The position numbers and the translations under genes were made by a program. From Larus michahellis (Eukaryota > Chordata > Aves > Charadriiformes > Laridae), in contig NC_133897.1 in NCBI RefSeq assembly GCF_964199755.1, positions 134,048,125-134,112,124 of the forward strand: a DNA stretch of 64,000 nt, written 5' to 3'. Numbering within the stretch: the stretch's first letter is position 1; the number at the start of each line of letters is the position of its first letter. The notes beneath the pieces are model-generated. The model searched no databases. It had not been told where the DNA came from and saw nothing but the letters and a program-made list of their open reading frames with translations. This document shows, piece by piece, positions 61,701 through 64,000 of this stretch.

Positions 61701-64000
61701 AAACTGGCCAAACTGAAGTCATCACTAAAATACAATTAAATCAATTTGTGTGTAAATACTGTTTCTATTTTATAATAATATGTATTAGTGAGGACAGCGT
61801 TAGAAAACCAATGGCAAATGATGCAATGTAACTAAGGTTATTTTGTCCAGTCATTTCTCTAATATGTGCAGAAAACTCACTTTAAATGAATCAGGAAGAT
61901 ACTCAACCATTTCCAGCAGAGGACACTTATTGGCACTAGAATAGTGAGAGAATGTCACAACAGCTTCTTCCCATCTGCAAAAATGAGTGGATAATGGAAA
62001 ATGAATTAGTTGCTTCTCTTTTAAATTAAGTACTTTTAGATTATTTTAGTTTTATTTAAGATATTATCTTGCAAATCACAATATGTAACAAGTGTACGTA
62101 CCATCAATTGGAAAATCAGCTGTCTGAGGAGTAATTAACATTCTGGTTACTTCTCTAAGAATGATCCATGTTCAACTCTGTTATCAATTAAACTGAAATG
62201 CTTCTACTATGCTAAGACCTTCTAAAAAGTATGAAATCTGAACTCAAGCTGGAATCTTGGGTTACAAGATTAGGTGAGTAACAACACATATAGTAAAATA
62301 CAGGCAGCGTTCCTGGAACTCCTACCAAGAGATGTGATCATTAGGCTACAGTGCAACACTTTTATTCCTGAAGTAGGGCTATGAAGTAGGGCTTCTCTAT
62401 ATCGTAATATAAAATATTCTAAACTGCAGTTGAACTGCCACATTTTAAAATATTTGCAACATTTAAAACAACAATTTTAAATTAAATCTCTTGCATGGCT
62501 ATCAGTTGTACTCACATTTTCATTAAAATTCTGTAGCTATTGAAGCATTATGCAAAAGGCTAAAATTATATATGTAAGAAGAGGGAAGACATGGGAAGGA
62601 TTACTTGTTTCTAATGGTTTCTACATGTGTTTTTTTAACAGAATCTGAATACTAATCTAATATGGAAAACAACATGCCACATATCGGATGTCCATTACAA
62701 CTATTCCATTTTTCATTTGCTCTCACTAGAACACAACATAATCTCTGGAATTTTAAAATATGTACTCAGTCTTACTTATTAAACTACAGGTTCTCAGAAC
62801 TTATCTCAGTTAAAAAACTAAACAAAACACAATGGAAAATAAATTCAAAAAGCATTTTCTGTGTATCTTACCTTTTGTGCAAAATGACAGCAGACACTAC
62901 ATCTTTTCTCCTATTGTGTATTGCTTCATGGAAAAAAGAAGCTACTGCTTTGTTGAACAGAATTTTTGCACCATAGTCAAGAAGTAACCTTACTGCTTTT
63001 GCATGCCCTTCTCTTGCAGCCAGGTGCAAAGCTGTGTTCTGTGCAGAAAAGTCGTACAGCAATGCATCCATGAGAATAATTAAAAAAAAAAAAAGCGCAC
63101 ATATTTCAGTCCTTTCCCACACTGAAAAGCTATTCTCAGTTGCAAATACTAGCAACATTAAAAAGTAGAGTAATGTCACAGAGATTCTGATGGAGATTAT
63201 AGACAGCTATATAGACAGCTTTATTCTGTCTACAGCTACAGTAGTGCTAAATCTGAAGAGGAAACTTGGCTGCAGGTAAGAAAGGTGAATTCATTAATAT
63301 CTTTTAGTTTTGTAACTAACAAAATGCAAGTGACAAGCAGGTAAAATGACGGTATCTACAGATACAGAACACCTGCATTTGATAATCAGGAGGAGAAGCA
63401 TCACACATACAGACAAACCTACAAGAAAATCTGCAGGCACAGTTTTATAAAAGGAAATTTTTTATCTCTGGTATTTTCATAAAAGTAAGGCAATGAGTGG
63501 CTTAAGAATCAAGTCACGCTGAAACCGGCTTTTGAAAGCCTTCTCAACTTACCCAGACTTTTCTGAGGGAAATTAAGAATTAAGCATTGGCTTCTCATTA
63601 ATTTATAGGGAAGATTTGTTCCTAATCTAATAATTGTAAATATTTTCACCACCAGTTCTCAGAGAAATTAGCAACATCTTCTGTGTTGGAAACCAAATAG
63701 TTCTTTAAAATGACCACCCTGTGTTTTCTGATGGGGAACTGTTAGGCAGGTTCGTACAAGAGGTCTCCAATCCAGAAAATTAATTCTGTCTTGACCTAAC
63801 AGATACTGCATTTATCCAAACCTCAAAGCAAGATAGGAACTGTATCTGTTGAACATGGCTGTGCAGAACAGATGGATTTCAAACAATACGTGAATGAGCT
63901 ACAGTTGATACTGGATTTTTTTAAAATCTGTATAAGCTCTTTAAATTTAAATTACCGATGTTTGTACTACATTGTTAATATACTCTTGCATTGTAAAAGA
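46565..64000 (-). CDS. TRPA1: TRPA1 cation channel, 3' half (14 exons; 5' end outside window)
   Basis: TRPA1 is a tetrameric, calcium-permeable channel of the plasma membrane of nociceptive sensory neurons. It opens to electrophilic irritants and, in birds, also to heat. Fourteen exons on the minus strand (62872-63038, 61881-61974, 61173-61232, 59674-59772, 58755-58825, 58179-58326, 55232-55321, 54853-55022, 52686-52815, 52377-52559, 51362-51430, 49224-49334, 48607-48704, 46565-46796) join with consistent phases and GT-AG borders into 573 codons plus TAG, without interruption. Order of parts: last ankyrin repeats, linker with reactive cysteines, S1 to S6, pore with MLGDINY, TRP-like helix IGLAVGDIAEVQ, coiled coil. 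The length closely matches human residues 549-1119 (571 residues). Human TRPA1 has 27 exons, so these are probably exons 14-27. Introns are short, so the segment spans only 16.5 kb. The promoter and most ankyrin repeats lie past 64000. Identity is certain from family knowledge; the exon joins are inferred by splice sites and homology, not by transcripts. Confidence 0.97.
46797..48606 (-). other. Last TRPA1 intron, 1810 bases, with polypurine tract
   Basis: The intron precedes the terminal exon. It contains T-rich runs (for example 47503-47514) and a long purine tract at 48016-48088 on the plus strand. No mobile element seen. Confidence 0.8.
48016..48088 (+). repeat. Polypurine tract (A/G only, with few breaks)
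   Basis: The plus strand is almost entirely A and G: long A runs, GAGAG blocks and GTGAGAGTGAGA near the end. On the TRPA1 sense strand it reads as a pyrimidine tract inside the last intron. It lies more than 1.2 kb upstream of the terminal exon, so it is not its branch or acceptor tract. Confidence 0.75.
48607..48704 (-). CDS. TRPA1: TRPA1 exon (about 26): variable linker to coiled coil
   Basis: A 98-base exon of 32 codons plus two bases of Arg. It begins SVFQYCFGCEDSTTDAQSAD, a poorly conserved stretch two residues shorter than in human, and ends LELEVLKQKY, the start of the coiled coil. The first Cys aligns with human C1021. Acceptor ttttgtttag; donor gtatcc, which is weak beyond GT, but the phase fits the last exon exactly. 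Confidence 0.93.
49224..49334 (-). CDS. TRPA1: TRPA1 exon (about 25): cytosolic post-TRP linker
   Basis: A 111-base phase-0 exon of 37 codons, from VNLHTNLEKKLPFWFL through VYPNRPRYCGFM. The His of VNLH equals human H983, one of the residues implicated in zinc activation. Acceptor acatttag; donor gtaaga. Confidence 0.95.
49335..51361 (-). other. TRPA1 intron, 2027 bases, with 18-base minisatellite
   Basis: The intron lies between the TRP-like helix exon and the linker exon. It carries one short minisatellite near 49879; otherwise nothing recognisable. Confidence 0.8.
49879..49931 (+). repeat. 18-base tandem repeat, nearly three copies
   Basis: Unit GCCTTTTCAGGTGATGCT at 49879-49896, a copy with one change at 49897-49914, and a diverged partial copy from 49915. 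It keeps a frame open on the plus strand only because the period is a multiple of three; I do not regard that frame as a gene. Confidence 0.75.
51362..51430 (-). CDS. TRPA1: TRPA1 exon (about 24): S6 end and TRP-like helix
   Basis: A 69-base phase-0 exon encodes 23 residues, IGLAVGDIAEVQ followed by KYAALKRIAMQ. The first Ile and the Val of LAVG equal the lower-gate residues I957 and V961 of human TRPA1. The rest is the TRP-like allosteric helix. Acceptor attttcag; donor gtaagt. Confidence 0.97.
52377..52559 (-). CDS. TRPA1: TRPA1 exon (about 23): pore helix, selectivity filter and S6
   Basis: A 183-base phase-0 exon of 61 codons. The pore helix STPLLSVMKTFAMM leads to the filter LGDINY, whose Asp equals human D915, the residue controlling calcium permeation. 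The Phe of KTF equals human F909. S6 starts YTVLIIFTLLIPILLMNLL. The intron upstream is only 126 bases. Acceptor tttttgcag; donor gtaagt. Confidence 0.97.
52686..52815 (-). CDS. TRPA1: TRPA1 exon (about 22): S4-S5 linker and S5
   Basis: A 130-base exon. It starts with the Arg remainder and FENYGIYVVMFWEILRTLIR, the S4-S5 linker. S5 follows (IAVVFFFLILAFGLSFFVLL). The Asn of FEN equals human N855, altered in familial episodic pain syndrome. Human C856 is Tyr here. The human S5 pair S873-T874 is Ile-Ala. Acceptor attgcctag; donor gttagt-like (gttag). Confidence 0.96.
52816..54852 (-). other. TRPA1 intron, 2037 bases, with an ancient repeat fossil
   Basis: The intron lies between the S3-S4 exon and the S5 exon. 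It carries a short fossil of an old dispersed repeat at 53624-53680; the rest shows nothing recognisable. Confidence 0.8.
53624..53680. repeat. Fossil fragment of an ancient dispersed repeat
   Basis: cctgatc, then ggcaaaactccattgaagtc and agtggagct. The CCTGATC...CAAAACTCC...TTGAAGTCA arrangement recalls an old sauropsid repeat. It resembles fragments at 46045-46085, 42934-42960 and 12512-12547 in this window. Recognition is by eye. Confidence 0.4.
54853..55022 (-). CDS. TRPA1: TRPA1 exon (about 21): S3 and S4
   Basis: A 170-base exon of 56 codons plus two bases of Arg. KLKYLLDYSNLLDW leads into S3 (TIYTTSIIFVSSLFI), then S4 (ECGAIAVYLSWMNFLLYLQ). The Asn of YSN equals human N805. The next calcium ligand, human E808, is Asp here (LLDW against VLEW). 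The cysteine equal to human C834 is kept. Acceptor aatcctag; donor gtaaaa. Confidence 0.96.
55232..55321 (-). CDS. TRPA1: TRPA1 exon (about 20): S2 and calcium-site start
   Basis: A 90-base phase-0 exon of 30 codons. NSYFTRVCMCLVLIMSLLG is S2, followed by ICKEIFQLIQQ. The Glu and Gln of KEIFQ equal human E788 and Q791, half of the intracellular calcium-binding site at the base of S2-S3. Acceptor gtttcag; donor gtaaat. Confidence 0.96.
55322..58178 (-). other. TRPA1 intron, 2857 bases, largest in view
   Basis: The intron separates the S1 exon from the S2 exon. Apart from the TA-rich tract near 57440 it is unremarkable. Open frames in it (for example at 55562-55861) show no family resemblance. 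Confidence 0.85.
57428..57540. repeat. TA-rich low-complexity tract in TRPA1 intron
   Basis: A run of TA dinucleotides and TAT/TTA variants, with about ten uninterrupted AT units around 57481-57496 and a short CTCTCT patch at 57501. Such tracts are length-variable and assemble poorly. Confidence 0.85.
58179..58326 (-). CDS. TRPA1: TRPA1 exon (about 19): S1 and extracellular S1-S2 loop
   Basis: A 148-base exon completes the Trp codon and adds 49 residues. MAYGFRAHLMNLGIYSLGL begins S1, which continues through IPLTLLVTHI. The external loop has one N-glycosylation sequon (NGT, equal to human N747). The second human sequon (N753) is absent because the loop is about five residues shorter. The donor is gtactg after GAG, weaker than the other donors. 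It is chosen because the next exon requires phase 0 and the peptide joins cleanly to NSYFTR. Confidence 0.92.
58755..58825 (-). CDS. TRPA1: TRPA1 exon (about 18): pre-S1 helix with lysine 710
   Basis: A 71-base exon encodes AMVRHNRMELLSHPVCKEYLL, then M, K and two bases of Trp. It contains the equivalents of human C703 (HPVC) and of K710 (LLMKW), the lysine that can be modified by electrophiles. Acceptor ttttgtag; donor gtaggt. Confidence 0.96.
59674..59772 (-). CDS. TRPA1: TRPA1 exon (about 17): linker with cysteine 665
   Basis: A 99-base phase-0 exon of 33 codons, from IEYNFRYLQCPL to YEPLTTLN. The Cys in YLQCPL equals human C665. It is one residue longer than the human counterpart in the lysine-rich stretch (NKKLKDGED). 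Acceptor is ttattcag; donor is gtaagt. Confidence 0.96.
59773..61172 (-). other. TRPA1 intron, 1400 bases
   Basis: AT-rich intron between the linker exons. It contains no repeat, no coding exon and no structured RNA that I can recognise. Confidence 0.85.
61173..61232 (-). CDS. TRPA1: TRPA1 exon (about 16): linker with cysteine 641
   Basis: A 60-base phase-0 exon encodes 20 residues, LVLDNCIIESSEEKTSRDFY. The Cys of LDNC equals human C641, part of the electrophile and zinc sites. The position of human C651 is serine (KTSRD against KSCRD). The acceptor, tctgcaaag, has AAG rather than CAG, so it is slightly weak, but no nearer AG keeps the homology. Donor is gtaagt. Confidence 0.95.
61881..61974 (-). 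CDS. TRPA1: TRPA1 exon (about 15): linker with reactive cysteine 621
   Basis: The exon is 94 bases, completes the split Arg codon (AG|A) and adds 31 codons from WEEAVVTFSHYS to YLPDSFK. The NKCP motif holds the cysteine equal to human C621, the most reactive electrophile target. The position equal to human C633 is serine here (PDSFK against PECMK). Acceptor is ttttgcag; donor is gtgagt. Confidence 0.96.
62872..63038 (-). CDS. TRPA1: TRPA1 exon (about human exon 14): last ankyrin repeats
   Basis: This 167-base exon enters in phase 0 after the acceptor ttttctgcacag and leaves after two bases of an Arg codon at donor gtaaga. It encodes 55 residues starting NTALHLAAREGHAKAV, a textbook ankyrin helix (TxLHxAAxxGH). 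It ends HNRRKDVVSAVILHK, matching the final ankyrin helices before the linker of human TRPA1 (residues 549-603). The preceding exon, which should end in an Asp-Glu-x-Gly motif, is not visible between here and the window edge. Confidence 0.96.
63039..64000 (-). other. TRPA1 intron, incomplete at window edge
   Basis: AT-rich intron sequence upstream of the first visible TRPA1 exon. I looked for the preceding ankyrin exon and did not find one, so the intron runs past 64000. No CR1 or other recognisable element. Confidence 0.8.

Noticed and set aside
63553..63562. Possible 10-base microexon between tttccctcag and gtaagt on the minus strand upstream of the first TRPA1 exon.
   Set aside because: Both splice signals are good, but 10 bases would break the reading frame and no TRPA1 homolog I know has an exon there. 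Likely a chance pair.
1..64000. CRISPR arrays, tRNA or rRNA genes, operons or prophage.
   Set aside because: The window is vertebrate nuclear DNA. Tandem repeats seen are micro- or minisatellites without CRISPR spacing, and no tRNA or rRNA signature was found by eye.

Overview
This window is nuclear DNA of an amniote vertebrate, most likely a bird. It carries CR1 non-LTR retrotransposon tails of the avian type, GT-AG spliced exons and long AT-rich intergenic DNA. The species cannot be named from the sequence, and a crocodilian or turtle is not strictly excluded. Nothing looks bacterial or plasmid-like: there are no operons, CRISPR arrays, rRNA or tRNA genes that I can support.

The only protein-coding gene I can defend is TRPA1, the ankyrin-rich cation channel that senses irritants and, in birds, heat. 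It lies on the minus strand. Fourteen consecutive 3' exons run from 63038 down to the stop codon at 46565. They join to 1722 coding bases, or 573 residues plus stop, with no frameshift or internal stop. The part present covers the last ankyrin repeats, the cysteine-rich linker, S1 to S6, the pore, the TRP-like helix and the C-terminal coiled coil, matching human residues about 549 to 1119. The first half of the gene, its promoter and most ankyrin repeats lie beyond 64000. Residue comparison shows the main electrophile-sensing and zinc-sensing positions kept, but both cysteines linked to oxygen sensing in human TRPA1, and the S5 Ser-Thr pair, replaced.

Positions 1 to about 46000 are downstream intergenic DNA. 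In tetrapods the gene downstream of TRPA1 is usually MSC, so this is probably part of the MSC-TRPA1 interval; that is inference. It holds a GAAA microsatellite (447-517), short tandem repeats, one CR1 at 18930, an old degraded CR1/L3-like fossil near 26000, GC-rich CpG-dense patches at 27290-29360, and five CR1 copies between 30.8 and 43.6 kb. A well-preserved solo LTR of an endogenous retrovirus (36477-37438, minus orientation) has target-site duplication, TATA box and polyadenylation signal.

I found no undescribed multi-gene system. The most interesting items are the residue pattern of the TRPA1 sensor sites, the CpG-dense intergenic patch, the hairpins inside the LTR, and a fold-back structure at a CR1 5' junction. 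Residue numbers for human TRPA1 and consensus features of CR1 come from memory of these families, not from an alignment run here.
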